From assembly GCA_002482965.1 (NCBI GenBank), contig DLGZ01000053.1, positions 36,234 through 100,233 on the forward strand: DNA of 64,000 nucleotides. Reading direction: 5' to 3'. This document shows positions 44,094 through 53,363 of the stretch, one piece after another. Source of the DNA: Verrucomicrobiaceae bacterium UBA7681 (GTDB lineage: Bacteria > Verrucomicrobiota > Verrucomicrobiia > Verrucomicrobiales > Verrucomicrobiaceae). Each line of letters opens with the position of its first letter. The first letter of the stretch is position 1. Below the pieces are notes generated by a model that saw nothing but the letters and a program-made list of their open reading frames with translations, did no database searches and was not told the DNA's origin. The translations under genes and the position numbers were made by a program.

Positions 44094-45542
44094 TCAAGAC
44101 TTCGCAATTCGTGCTACTATCACCTCGTGTGTTTTCCGGTCGATGGAATACAACGCACCAGTTTCTCTGCGATCCCAGGCGAAAGCCTGACCGTGTGCGC
44201 TGATCGGTATCGCACCCTGCCAGAGTAAAACGTCCCCCTTGGCCGGAAGATCGAGCACATAAAGCTCCTGCGCGTCATGGCCGGTGATGAAGAGATGCCC
44301 GTCTGGCCCAAAGCTTCCTCCAGAGCTGCTGTTCTTGCCAAACTTTGCCACCATTTCGCCCGGGAATCTCAGCTCTCCGAGTTTCTTCCATTGTGCATCA
44401 AACGTCACGATCCGCGTCCTCGCAGGATCACCGGTCTTCGCATACTGCGCAAAGCAGGCGTACCACTTGCCATCGCGACGATCCACCCAGGTCAGGGAGC
44501 CCCCAGAGTTGGTCAGGTCGATGGACTCCAGATGCTGCATCGTCTGCGGATCCCAAATCTCCACGGAGCTTTTCATCGGCATCTCGGGATAGTTCGAATG
44601 CGCGCAGTAGAGTTTTCCCTCAAGCACGAGTCCCGCGTTCAGATGCTTGATGTGGCCATCCTTCGCTTCCTTCCAGCCGCCAACGCGCTCTCCGTTGTCC
44701 TTGCGATACTTGCCAATGGCCGCGTTCGTGATTGCATAAAAGTGCGAGTCATCCACCGCCACGCCTTGATGCGCCTCCTCGGCCTTGAAGCGTTTCATTT
44801 CCTTGTGCTGCCAGACAGTTTTCTTCGTGGGCTTGGGTTTGGGGTTCAGCAGTTCCTGGATGCGCTCCTGTTCCTTTTTCAGCGCGGCCTCGGGCACAGG
44901 CATGGGCGTGAGATTTTCACTCACCAGCAGCTCATCGGCGGGAATCGCCCGCCAGCGCAGATTCTTGAACCAAACGGGCGCGCCGTGGTCCTGCAGCCAG
45001 AGATGGCCGCCACGCTTCGCCAAGTCGGTGCCGCGATAGCTCACCAGCTTGACCGCATCCTTCCAGCGCGGATCGGCATAGTCGAAATCGACCACCTTTT
45101 CGCCGTTCAGCCAGTGCTGAATGACGCTGCCTTTGCAGATGACACGCGCCTCATTCCATTGCTCAAACGGCCGCACCACATCCTTGGTCGGGGCCATGCA
45201 GAAATACAGCGCCGCCGCGCTCTGACGCGGATTCTCGCCGTAGTGGCTGTTGGCATTGTCGAGCAGCTGATACTCATACTGACCCGGCCGGTAATACACG
45301 CCGCTGTTGCAGCCTTTCGCCACCTTCCAGTCAAAGCGCAGTTCAAAATCATCCGGCACTTTCGCCGCTTCATAGGTCAACGGACCGCCCTTCTTCACGC
45401 GCGCGATCTCTCCGTTCTCGACCGACCAGTTGCCGCTGTGTTTCCAGCCATCGAGTGTTTTGCCATCGAAGAGCGATACAAAGCCGGGCTCCACGGCCAG
45501 CGCGGAAGTGGTGAGTGTCAGGAGAAGGAAAAGATGTTTCAT
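44094..45542 (-). CDS. DUF1080 protein fused to a C-terminal propeller-like domain
   Basis: 482 residues. Signal peptide (1-16), then a DUF1080/LamG-like domain (about 18-200) with VSLFDGKTLDGWKHSGNWSV and SAAALYFCMAPTKDVVRPFEQWNEARV (fragments). DUF1080 proteins can hydrolyse 3-keto-glycosides. From about 250 to the end, repeated beta motifs (AVDDSHFYAITNAAIGKY, GHLFITGHDAQELYVLDL) suggest a beta-propeller. The fusion is unusual and could couple binding with hydrolysis. It is the last gene of the 17-kb co-directional locus; its ATG overlaps the phosphoesterase stop as ATGA. Confidence 0.8.
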   Translation of the reverse strand: MKHLFLLLTLTTSALAVEPGFVSLFDGKTLDGWKHSGNWSVENGEIARVKKGGPLTYEAAKVPDDFELRFDWKVAKGCNSGVYYRPGQYEYQLLDNANSHYGENPRQSAAALYFCMAPTKDVVRPFEQWNEARVICKGSVIQHWLNGEKVVDFDYADPRWKDAVKLVSYRGTDLAKRGGHLWLQDHGAPVWFKNLRWRAIPADELLVSENLTPMPVPEAALKKEQERIQELLNPKPKPTKKTVWQHKEMKRFKAEEAHQGVAVDDSHFYAITNAAIGKYRKDNGERVGGWKEAKDGHIKHLNAGLVLEGKLYCAHSNYPEMPMKSSVEIWDPQTMQHLESIDLTNSGGSLTWVDRRDGKWYACFAQYAKTGDPARTRIVTFDAQWKKLGELRFPGEMVAKFGKNSSSGGSFGPDGHLFITGHDAQELYVLDLPAKGDVLLWQGAIPISAHGQAFAWDRRETGALYSIDRKTHEVIVARIAKS

Positions 45543-46420
45543 GCGTGATTCAATGTGCGGTTTGTCTGCCTGCGGAAGCCGTTCAGGCGCAGCGAGCCGT
45601 CGGCCATGATGTCGAGCAACGAATAGCCGTTGTTTTCCTCGCCGCTGCCTTCAATCATCGCGACGAGCGTCGTGTAATGGATTCCAGCGATCTGCTGATA
45701 GTCGTTCTTGTGCGAATGACCTTGGAACACAGCGAGCACTTTGCCGGATTTTTCCAGCAGTGACCGCACTTCGGCGGCGTTGCGCACGGCATGCGCCTTG
45801 TCCATGTCGAGCCGTTGATGTGCGAAGATGATCACCGGACCGCCTGCTTTGCCCAGCGCGGCCTCCAGCCATGCCAGTTCTGGCTTGGGAAGATTGGCAT
45901 CCTGCCAGTTGAAATTCTTCCGTTCATACGGTGCGCCATCTTCACGAAAGCAGGCGTCGAGGATCAAAAACGTCACTCCATTCTCTTCGAAAACGGCATG
46001 CCCTCCCGCCGCCTTTGTGTTGGCGGCGAATTCCTGCTTCGTGAGCGTGCCGACGCAGTGATTGCCCAGCACATAGTGCCTCGGCATCGAGAGCTTGGTG
46101 AAATGAGACTCCATCATCTTCAGCCATTCGATCTCACGCTCCACCGAGTCAGCTTGATCAATGAAGTCTCCCAATTCGACCACCAGCGCCGGTTTTTCAC
46201 GGTTCATGTGAGCCACCGCTTCATCCAGCTTGCCCAGTGCCTCGCGGTAGAAACGCGTCTTGGTGGGTTCCTTGTCCGCATAATGCAGATCCGTCATCAA
46301 ACCGACACGCAGCAGGGGATTCGCATCCGGGTCGGCCGCCAGCAGTTTTCCCGCGCTGAATCCGGCGAGGGCAAGTGTGTGACGATGAAGAAAGGCGCGG
46401 CGTGAAAAAAGAGGGCTCAT
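45539..46420 (-). CDS. Exported metallophosphoesterase
   Basis: 293 residues. Tat-type start (FSRRAFLHRH) with a hydrophobic stretch. The binuclear metal motifs are present: D44-x-H46 (TDLHYAD), VELGDFIDQAD, GNHCVG, FAHQRLD and FQGHSHKND. Expected to hydrolyse phosphomono- or diesters in the periplasm with two metal ions; physiological substrate unknown. It is translationally coupled to the DUF1080 gene, and its start is 3 nt after the DUF4838 stop. Confidence 0.88.
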   Translation of the reverse strand: MSPLFSRRAFLHRHTLALAGFSAGKLLAADPDANPLLRVGLMTDLHYADKEPTKTRFYREALGKLDEAVAHMNREKPALVVELGDFIDQADSVEREIEWLKMMESHFTKLSMPRHYVLGNHCVGTLTKQEFAANTKAAGGHAVFEENGVTFLILDACFREDGAPYERKNFNWQDANLPKPELAWLEAALGKAGGPVIIFAHQRLDMDKAHAVRNAAEVRSLLEKSGKVLAVFQGHSHKNDYQQIAGIHYTTLVAMIEGSGEENNGYSLLDIMADGSLRLNGFRRQTNRTLNHA

Positions 46421-46423
46421 GGT

Positions 46424-48361
46424 TCAGGGATACAAATCGGGGGGCTGCCGGGTTTCTTCGGACAATTTCCAGCTCAAATCCTCCACCCAGGCGAGGTGAT
46501 TGAAATTGCCGATGCCAGAATGTTCGTTCGCTCGGCGAAAGGCAATGAGTTCATCCACGGCACGTTTGATCTCATCTTTGGTGGCCGTAGAAGTGGCGAG
46601 AGTGAGCCGCGCGGAGACATGCGCGCAAAGTTTCGCATGCTGGAGACCGAGCTGAAGAAATTTCACCCGTGCCGCTGCTTCCGCATCATCCCCTGCCGCA
46701 AGCATGGCCTGCTCCAGCATCTTCTCCGCAGGTGTGAAGCATTCCGCCGGATACAGTACATGCGCGGCCTTGGCCCAGCTCCGCCAGCGCGAGGCCTGCA
46801 GATTTTCCATCGTCTGATTGATCTTCTCGCGGCTGAAGGTGGTGTAGTTTTCCCAATACTCGAAATAACTTTTCACCGCAGGCGAAGCAGCACCGAAGGC
46901 GGCATAGTATTCCGCCAGCACTTCATCCGCCGCAGCCTCTGGCCTCACATGCAGGCGGGCCACGGTGTAGAGATTCGGCCCCTGCGTGGCCCAGTGGCCG
47001 GTGAGCGAGTCATAGTCCGTGGCGACCATGCCCTGCTCCACGGCATGATGAAATTCATCGGCAAACTGATGCGCAAAAATGAAAGGCATGCAGTAGCCAT
47101 CCAGCAGATGATTCGTGCGCATGAAGAGCCGCGCACCCGTGTCTCGCCAGTCAGTCCACTGCTGCTTCATCCATGCATGTTCCTCCGCGGAGCGTGGAAA
47201 CCAGCCTGAAGAAGGACAGTAGCCAATGAGAATGTTCGAATTGAGTTTGATGCCGCTGGTGGGTGCTTGGAAATAATTGAAGTAGGCGTAACCAACGACC
47301 GTGGTTCCCGCAGGAGCCTGCTGCTGGATGCCAAGCCAAAACCGGGCATAGCGGTCCGAGACAAAGCGTGAACCGGCCATCTTCGAAGCGGGCGTATAAA
47401 ATTTCAAATAATCGCCCGGCGCAGCGCCATCCAGCGCACGGCAATTGTCGCAGGTGCAGAGGCCAAGGATGTCATTCTCACACGCATTGATGAATCCGGG
47501 TGCTCGGGCATCTGGCGGACGCTTCGCGGACCAGCGCGAGACGACTTCGCGTTGCAGGTCGGGATTGGAAACGCACATTGAGAACCGCCCGTTTTTCTTG
47601 TTCGGGCCGCGTTTCCCACTCTCCAGCAATTGAAACCACTCGGGATGTACTTTCCCATCCTTCTCCCACCAATCGGTAAAAGCGTGGCCGTAGCTCACGG
47701 GATAACTCCGCCCCATGCGATGCCGCCGCAGATACACGCTTTGCTCATTGCTGAACTGCTTGAAAGCCGCTGTCGTGAAACCCAGCGCTGGATGATCGCT
47801 CTCAAAGCCCAGCCCGGCACGCAGCCGCCGCTGAAACAGGACCAGTGCAGTGGTTTCATCACAGGTCCTCGCAACCACCGTTTTGAACTTCGGCACATAC
47901 GTTCCAAGTTCGCCCGGCCAGAGCCAGCGCACTCCCACATCACGGTCCAGCCATTCATACACCCCCCACAGGGTGCCTGCGCAAGTGTCTGCGTCTAATG
48001 GATCGCCACCGCCGTCCTTGCCGACGATGAACACCTCATCATCCTTTATTCTCAGGACGAACGCCTCCGCAGCCAGCTTCTCCACGTCGATCCCGGCCTC
48101 ACGCACCGCACGGCTTGCACCAATATAGATGCGTGGAGGCGCAGTCAATTTGGCTTCGCTCTCAGTACGCACCTCCAGCCTCGCCCCGCAGGACTTCTCC
48201 AAGTGGTGCACCAACTCCTCAGCAGCGTACCGCACGACACGTGAAGGATGGTCCGCTGTGACAATGATGGCGCTTGGCCTGCCCTCGCTTACTAAAGTAA
48301 TATCGGCCTGCACACAAAGAGTACTGGCGACGAGAAAGAGGACAAAGCAGCGCAGAAGCAT
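46424..48361 (-). CDS. Exported DUF4838 protein with GH67-like N-terminus
   Basis: 645 residues from the ATG at 48361, which gives the signal peptide MLLRCFVLFLVASTLCVQA; an in-frame start at 48445 would place it internally. The N-terminus (VRYAAEELVHHLEKSCGARLEV, then RIYIGASRAVREAGI) resembles the alpha-glucuronidase N-terminal domain. The central DUF4838 part holds WLDRDVGVRWLWPGELG and the characteristic CTCDNC motif. It is probably a surface or periplasmic glycan-processing protein; no catalytic residue can be named with certainty. It lies 32 nt after the pyruvyl-transferase-like gene. Confidence 0.78.
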   Translation of the reverse strand: MLLRCFVLFLVASTLCVQADITLVSEGRPSAIIVTADHPSRVVRYAAEELVHHLEKSCGARLEVRTESEAKLTAPPRIYIGASRAVREAGIDVEKLAAEAFVLRIKDDEVFIVGKDGGGDPLDADTCAGTLWGVYEWLDRDVGVRWLWPGELGTYVPKFKTVVARTCDETTALVLFQRRLRAGLGFESDHPALGFTTAAFKQFSNEQSVYLRRHRMGRSYPVSYGHAFTDWWEKDGKVHPEWFQLLESGKRGPNKKNGRFSMCVSNPDLQREVVSRWSAKRPPDARAPGFINACENDILGLCTCDNCRALDGAAPGDYLKFYTPASKMAGSRFVSDRYARFWLGIQQQAPAGTTVVGYAYFNYFQAPTSGIKLNSNILIGYCPSSGWFPRSAEEHAWMKQQWTDWRDTGARLFMRTNHLLDGYCMPFIFAHQFADEFHHAVEQGMVATDYDSLTGHWATQGPNLYTVARLHVRPEAAADEVLAEYYAAFGAASPAVKSYFEYWENYTTFSREKINQTMENLQASRWRSWAKAAHVLYPAECFTPAEKMLEQAMLAAGDDAEAAARVKFLQLGLQHAKLCAHVSARLTLATSTATKDEIKRAVDELIAFRRANEHSGIGNFNHLAWVEDLSWKLSEETRQPPDLYP

Positions 48362-48393
48362 TGCGCTGATAACGTATGGCTGCACCGAATGCT

Positions 48394-49662
48394 TCAGGCC
48401 GCAGCTAAAATGTCTTTCACTTCCTGCATCGATTTGCCAAAGCACTCATGCACAAAAGCCATGGCCTGTTTCACCTTTGCCTGGGCCGCAGGGTAGTCGG
48501 CATCGATGGCAAGCAGCGTCTCGGCCATCTTGTCCGCCGGTGTTTCGTCCATTTCCAGCAGCCATTCACCCAGGCCGATGTCCTTGAACATCCAGCACTT
48601 CGGCGAGTGGAACTCGGAGTAGGTGTGGATGATCGGCGTGCCGTTGGCCAGGGCGATGATCGGTGAATGAGGCTCGTGGCAGACGATGGTGTGGGCCCGA
48701 GCGAAGACGGAGGCGGCTTCATCGGCGTTCCAGAAGTACTCCAGGTTCACCACATGTTTTTGAATTTCCGGCGGGAGGAGGTCGTGAATGAGGCGCTTGT
48801 TGTGACCCATCTCTTTGATCGTCTCCGGCGCGATCAGCACCTTGTGGCCGGTCTTTTTGACCCACATCGTCACCAGTTCCCGATATTTCGCCGCACGACG
48901 TTCATCATCGGCGACCTGCTCGGGCGTGGGATGCAAAGGGTTGAGCTTCGGGGTGCGGGTGTCATCCACGCCGGGCAGTTTGGCGGTGTTGGTGCGCAGC
49001 TGCAGGGTGATGAATTTTCGCTCCTCCAGCCCAAGCTTCTTCATGGTCGCCAATCCGCGCACGTCATCACGCACGTCGATGCCAAAACAGCCGTCCGGCC
49101 CGAATTCGAGCACGGGTGTCTTGATACCATGGCTTTTAAGTATGTTCAGTGTCTTTGTCTCACGCGTGTAAATGAACGAAGCGACGTTCAACAAGGCGAT
49201 GCGATCTTCTGAGCCTTTGCCCTCGACCATGCTGGCAAAATACGACTGCCCAAAGAGGCCGTAGGGTTTGCCAACCTTCTGGCAGAACTGCATGAAACTG
49301 ATGTCCTGTCCCATGCCGGAATTGCGGATGAACAGATCGCAACCCGTGATCGCCTGCCGCAGCGCCTCGTCTGTTTGGCTTTTGCCAGTGAGGCTGCCCT
49401 GCATGATCTTTACCTTGGGGAAGCGCGTCTTGAGCATCGCGGTGACGCGCTCATCCAGCTTCATCGCCCACAGTACCATTTTCACCTCCGGCAGATGCTC
49501 TTCAATAACATGCAGCGTTCCCGGTGTGTGGCCGATGTCACCAATGTTCACCGTATCCCAGGCGGATTGCAGCAAAATGGTCTTTGGTTTTCCATCTGCG
49601 GCAAAAACAGAACCACCAAGTGCGGCGGTGATGGAGGCGATGAAATGGCGACGGGTATTCAT
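48394..49662 (-). CDS. Signal-bearing polysaccharide pyruvyl transferase-family protein
   Basis: 422 residues from the ATG at 49662, giving a Tat-like signal (NTRRHFIASITAALGGSVFA). The body matches the polysaccharide pyruvyl-transferase family: TVNIGDIGHTPGTLHVIEEHLPE, LFIRNSGMGQDI, YTRETKTLNILKSHGI and CHEPHSPIIALANGTPIIHTYSE. Known members use PEP in the cytoplasm to put ketal pyruvate on sugars; PEP would not be available outside, so the signal is odd. It may be a divergent homologue with another role. It sits between an FAD oxidoreductase and the DUF4838 gene. Confidence 0.72.
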   Translation of the reverse strand: MNTRRHFIASITAALGGSVFAADGKPKTILLQSAWDTVNIGDIGHTPGTLHVIEEHLPEVKMVLWAMKLDERVTAMLKTRFPKVKIMQGSLTGKSQTDEALRQAITGCDLFIRNSGMGQDISFMQFCQKVGKPYGLFGQSYFASMVEGKGSEDRIALLNVASFIYTRETKTLNILKSHGIKTPVLEFGPDGCFGIDVRDDVRGLATMKKLGLEERKFITLQLRTNTAKLPGVDDTRTPKLNPLHPTPEQVADDERRAAKYRELVTMWVKKTGHKVLIAPETIKEMGHNKRLIHDLLPPEIQKHVVNLEYFWNADEAASVFARAHTIVCHEPHSPIIALANGTPIIHTYSEFHSPKCWMFKDIGLGEWLLEMDETPADKMAETLLAIDADYPAAQAKVKQAMAFVHECFGKSMQEVKDILAAA

Positions 49663-49690
49663 GGTTGAGACTTTGAGATTGAAATAAACG

Positions 49691-51277
49691 TCAAAATTCC
49701 GGTGGGCCGTTGAGATGCTCACACTTCTCCGGCATGCCGGGCATGAAATCGACCACCTGCTTCTGGTTGCGCAGTTTGTCCTGCAATGGGGCCAGCGGAA
49801 CTTTCTGCACAGACGTGCCGTCCTTCACTGCGAGTGCGGCGGCAATGCCTGCAGCGTGACCGGTGATCATCCACACGCTCTCAAGCCGCAGCGTGCAAAA
49901 GGCGACGTGTGTGTAGCTGGCTGCGCCGGGGACGAGCAGGTTGGTACATTCGTCGGCTTTTGGCGTGAGCGCCCGATATGGAATTTGATAGGCGTAGCCC
50001 ATGCGCCAGATGCGGCCTTCATTGACGAACTCGTTTTCATTCAAGGCCATGCGCTGAACGTGGTGGCAGTCGATGAAATGGCTGCTCATGCCGATGCTGT
50101 CCGGCTTGCGTCGGTCATCCTGCACATCCTGCTGCGTTACGACATGTTCGCCGCGCATCCTCCGCGCCTCGCGCACGTAGAGTTGGTAAGGCAGGTTGCC
50201 GTTGTCGGCGAACTCTTCCTTGTGCAGGCCCAGCGACTTCATCTCCTCCTGCACATTCGCGGGCACTGCGGCATCCGTTGCGAGGAAATGCAGCAGGCCG
50301 AGTGTGTAATCCATGTGATCCAGGTAAATGCGGGCGCGATCTTCGTAACTGGCATCGGACCAGTCAAATTGACCGCCGAAGTGTCCGAGCGAATAGATGG
50401 CGGACTGCTTGTTGTTCATCTCGAACTTGCCGTTGCGACGTCCGTAGAGGTCGATGATGTCTGCCAGTTTCACCGGCTTTTTTTGCAGAGTCTGATCGCG
50501 GAACCAGTTGGCCAGCAGTGCGTAACGTTTTTCATCGTAATGCTTCGGTGCCGGGATGGGCACCTGCAGCTTGGGATTCTTCGCCACCGTGAGGCGGAAA
50601 TTGTAGTTCATCGGTGCACGATGAGCATCGCCCTCATGTAAATCTTTGGCCCATGCGCTGATGCCTGGCAGCAAAGTTCCAATCTCATCCACCGTCCGGG
50701 CACTGCGCGGCGTCTTGTCAAAACGAATGCCCGCAGCCTCTTCGCCAAACTCCACCTTCGACTCACGACCCACGGCGTATTTGACTCCCGCGCGCGCCAT
50801 GAGGTCCCCTTCATAACCTGCATCGATAAAAACTTTGGCCTGCAGCTTGGAGCCATCCGTGAGGGTGATCTCGGTGATGCGCGCGCCGTCTTTGGCCACC
50901 GCTGAAACGGATGCACCAAAGCGCAGTTCCACACCCGCCTCGTGCAGCATGTCGAGATAGATTTTTTCGGCGACACTGGACTCAAAAAAATACTCCGGGC
51001 CACCAGTCTTATAGTGTGCGCCGAGACGGCGGTAAAATTCATCCGCGAAGCCGCCGATGGTCCACTTCAGCATGTGTTCGCTCTCAGCCGTGTTGATGCC
51101 GCTCGTGCTCAGGCCACCAACATGCTTCGTCGGCTCAATAAGCACCACCTTAGCACCTTCACGTGCAGCCGTGATGGACGCAGCAATGCCACAGGGCACG
51201 CCTCCATATACCACGATGTCTGTAGCGTTGAGGTGGGTGACGCAGATCAAACAAGCGAGGAACAGTGACTTCATCAT
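49691..51277 (-). CDS. Exported FAD-dependent oxidoreductase (FAD_oxidored family)
   Basis: 528 residues from the ATG at 51277. A short signal peptide precedes the dinucleotide-binding start VVYGGVPCGIAASITAA, with VLIEPTKHVGGLSTSG next. Internal ADNGNLPYQLYVREARRMRGE and the end NLLVPGAASYTHVAFCTLRLE-type motif match secreted FAD oxidoreductases common in Verrucomicrobia and Planctomycetes. Substrate unknown; sugars or glycans are likely given the operon. It starts 7 nt after the stop of a larger paralogue, so the two are probably co-translated. Confidence 0.85.
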   Translation of the reverse strand: MMKSLFLACLICVTHLNATDIVVYGGVPCGIAASITAAREGAKVVLIEPTKHVGGLSTSGINTAESEHMLKWTIGGFADEFYRRLGAHYKTGGPEYFFESSVAEKIYLDMLHEAGVELRFGASVSAVAKDGARITEITLTDGSKLQAKVFIDAGYEGDLMARAGVKYAVGRESKVEFGEEAAGIRFDKTPRSARTVDEIGTLLPGISAWAKDLHEGDAHRAPMNYNFRLTVAKNPKLQVPIPAPKHYDEKRYALLANWFRDQTLQKKPVKLADIIDLYGRRNGKFEMNNKQSAIYSLGHFGGQFDWSDASYEDRARIYLDHMDYTLGLLHFLATDAAVPANVQEEMKSLGLHKEEFADNGNLPYQLYVREARRMRGEHVVTQQDVQDDRRKPDSIGMSSHFIDCHHVQRMALNENEFVNEGRIWRMGYAYQIPYRALTPKADECTNLLVPGAASYTHVAFCTLRLESVWMITGHAAGIAAALAVKDGTSVQKVPLAPLQDKLRNQKQVVDFMPGMPEKCEHLNGPPEF

Positions 51278-51284
51278 GGTGGGA

Positions 51285-53327
51285 TCAGTTAGCTTCGATG
51301 AGCTGCAGTGCATCCAGAATTACAAATCCGTCGGTGCCGGCATTGCTGACGGTGATGACAGTTTCTACACCGCCATCAAGCTGCACACTGCCAATGGTGC
51401 GAAACGCCTCCCCGGCGGCCAGCGGCTGCGTTTGATCAACAGTCATGTCCGTCTTGCGCCCGCTGCATTGGATCATCACAGGCACCTTCGTTGCACGTGT
51501 CGAATGAGGAGAATAGGCCATGAGCAGAGTGTAGCGGCCTGTCTTTGGCGCTTTGCAGCGAAAGCTGGCAATGGACTGCCCATCGGCGCGTTTGTCGTCA
51601 TGGAGATAGCCGGTGCCGATGTGAGGCTTGAAGCCGGACGAGTGGCTCCACTGACCTTGAAGTTCAGCCTGCGAGTCATCGAGTACAATACCGGGCAGGG
51701 TTTTCGGATCGACGTTCATTGCACCCTTTGCTTCGGGCGGAAGATCCGGCAGCACGGGCAGTTCGAGCACCTGTTTCTGCGCCAGCAGCTTCCCTCGCAG
51801 TGCGGTATAGGGAAGCTTTTGCACGGCTATGTTTTGCTTCGCACTCATAGCGGCGGCAATACCCGCGCTCTGGCCGAGAATCATCCACGTCGGCTCCACG
51901 CGGATCGAGGAGATGCCCACATGCGTGCAGGACAGCGCCACAGGCACGAGCAGGTTGTCGCACTCAGCAGCTTTCGGTGTGATGGCACGATACGGGATGT
52001 GATACGGATAGCCATGCCGCCTTCCATCCATGCGCACCGGCATGATGGTGCCTTCATCCACGACCATGTCCTGGGTTCCTACGCGCTGGCAGTCGTGCGA
52101 ATCGATGGGGAACGATGACACTATGATGGGATCATCCTTTTTCGGCTCATCCATGATGTCTTTCTGCGAGACGACATATTCGCCGATCATGCGCCGACCT
52201 TCGCGCACGTAGAGCTGCGGTGACCAGTGATCGTAGGCAGCAAATTCATCACGGCAGAGACCGATCTCCGCCATCTGCTGCCGCAGTTGTTCAGGCACGG
52301 CAGGATCAGTGCTGAGGAAATGATGCATCTCCAGCGTGTACTGCTTGTGCGCCTCCCAGATCTTTGCGCGCCCAGCCTCATCCGCCTCACTCCAGCCGTT
52401 GCAGGCACCGACGAGGCCCATGGAGAACTGTTTGCCGATGCCGTTGTTTGCATCAAACTTATTGCCCGGCAGCGGATACAGATCCCAGAGGAGATGCGGC
52501 CTCTTTTCCTGCGCAAAGTAGCGGCGCACAACTTCAAAGCGCGCAGGGTCATAATGGGCCGGCTGTGGAAACGGCACCCGAATTGCCGGATCTTTGGTGA
52601 CGCAGAGGCGGAAGCTGTACACCATTACGTTCTTGTCGCCGTCTTCGTCTGGGCCTGCATCAGTCGTGGTGATCAGTGGCAGCGGCTTGCCAGCTTCATC
52701 CAGACCTGAGATGGCCAGCTTTGCCTTTGAATAATGCTTTCCGGCCAACGGTTCGCTGAACTCCTGCCGTCCCTCGCGGCCAATCGTCCAGCTCACACCG
52801 GCCGCAGCCATCAGATCCCCTTCATAGGTGCCATCGACGAACACTTTGGCCGCGAAGTCCCCGTCACTCGTCAGGAATTTTGTGATGTGCGCGCCCTCCT
52901 TCGTCACCGATTTTAAAACCCGCTTCGTCAGCACCTTCACGCCCGCTTCATCCAGCATCTGTGTCGTGATCTTCGCGGCCACATGTGGCTCATAGGTCCA
53001 ATGAGTGTGATCTTTCTTGCTTACATTGTAGGGCAGCACCACACCGCGCTGCTTGTAGTCATTCTCGATTCGCGCATGCCACTCTTCGAAGAGGCCGAGT
53101 ACCGTACTGCGCACGGTTTGATTGGAGTCGCTGAAACAGAGGCCGCCGGTGTTCACGCCGCCGACATGATCGGTGGGCTCCAGCAGGATGACGGATGCGC
53201 CTTCACGCGCGGCGGCAATGGCGGCGCAGAATCCGCCGGGTGTGGCTCCATAGACTATGACGTCCGCCTCCGTGGCGGCATGTGCAGAGAAACTGAGTGC
53301 AAAAAGGAGAACGGCGATGCGGATCAT
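51285..53327 (-). CDS. Exported FAD-dependent oxidoreductase with C-terminal beta-sandwich
   Basis: 680 residues from the ATG at 53327 (a GTG at 53336 is possible). Signal peptide, then ADVIVYGATPGGFCAAIAAA and VILLEPTDHVGGVNTGG, the same family as the next gene. About 140 extra C-terminal residues (LQGQWSHSSGFKPHIGTGYL, RYTLLMAYSPHSTRATKVP, TVSNAGTDGFVILDALQL) look like a golvesin-type or carbohydrate-binding beta-sandwich. The extra domain may hold the enzyme on a polysaccharide. It is encoded directly after the DUF4886 gene (36 nt). Confidence 0.85.
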   Translation of the reverse strand: MIRIAVLLFALSFSAHAATEADVIVYGATPGGFCAAIAAAREGASVILLEPTDHVGGVNTGGLCFSDSNQTVRSTVLGLFEEWHARIENDYKQRGVVLPYNVSKKDHTHWTYEPHVAAKITTQMLDEAGVKVLTKRVLKSVTKEGAHITKFLTSDGDFAAKVFVDGTYEGDLMAAAGVSWTIGREGRQEFSEPLAGKHYSKAKLAISGLDEAGKPLPLITTTDAGPDEDGDKNVMVYSFRLCVTKDPAIRVPFPQPAHYDPARFEVVRRYFAQEKRPHLLWDLYPLPGNKFDANNGIGKQFSMGLVGACNGWSEADEAGRAKIWEAHKQYTLEMHHFLSTDPAVPEQLRQQMAEIGLCRDEFAAYDHWSPQLYVREGRRMIGEYVVSQKDIMDEPKKDDPIIVSSFPIDSHDCQRVGTQDMVVDEGTIMPVRMDGRRHGYPYHIPYRAITPKAAECDNLLVPVALSCTHVGISSIRVEPTWMILGQSAGIAAAMSAKQNIAVQKLPYTALRGKLLAQKQVLELPVLPDLPPEAKGAMNVDPKTLPGIVLDDSQAELQGQWSHSSGFKPHIGTGYLHDDKRADGQSIASFRCKAPKTGRYTLLMAYSPHSTRATKVPVMIQCSGRKTDMTVDQTQPLAAGEAFRTIGSVQLDGGVETVITVSNAGTDGFVILDALQLIEAN

Positions 53328-53363
53328 GGCATTCACAAGGACACCTTCCGCTGATTTTGGACA

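Noticed and set aside
44277..45548. 423-residue plus-strand frame
   Set aside because: Lies wholly over the DUF1080 gene on the other strand; no recognisable motifs.
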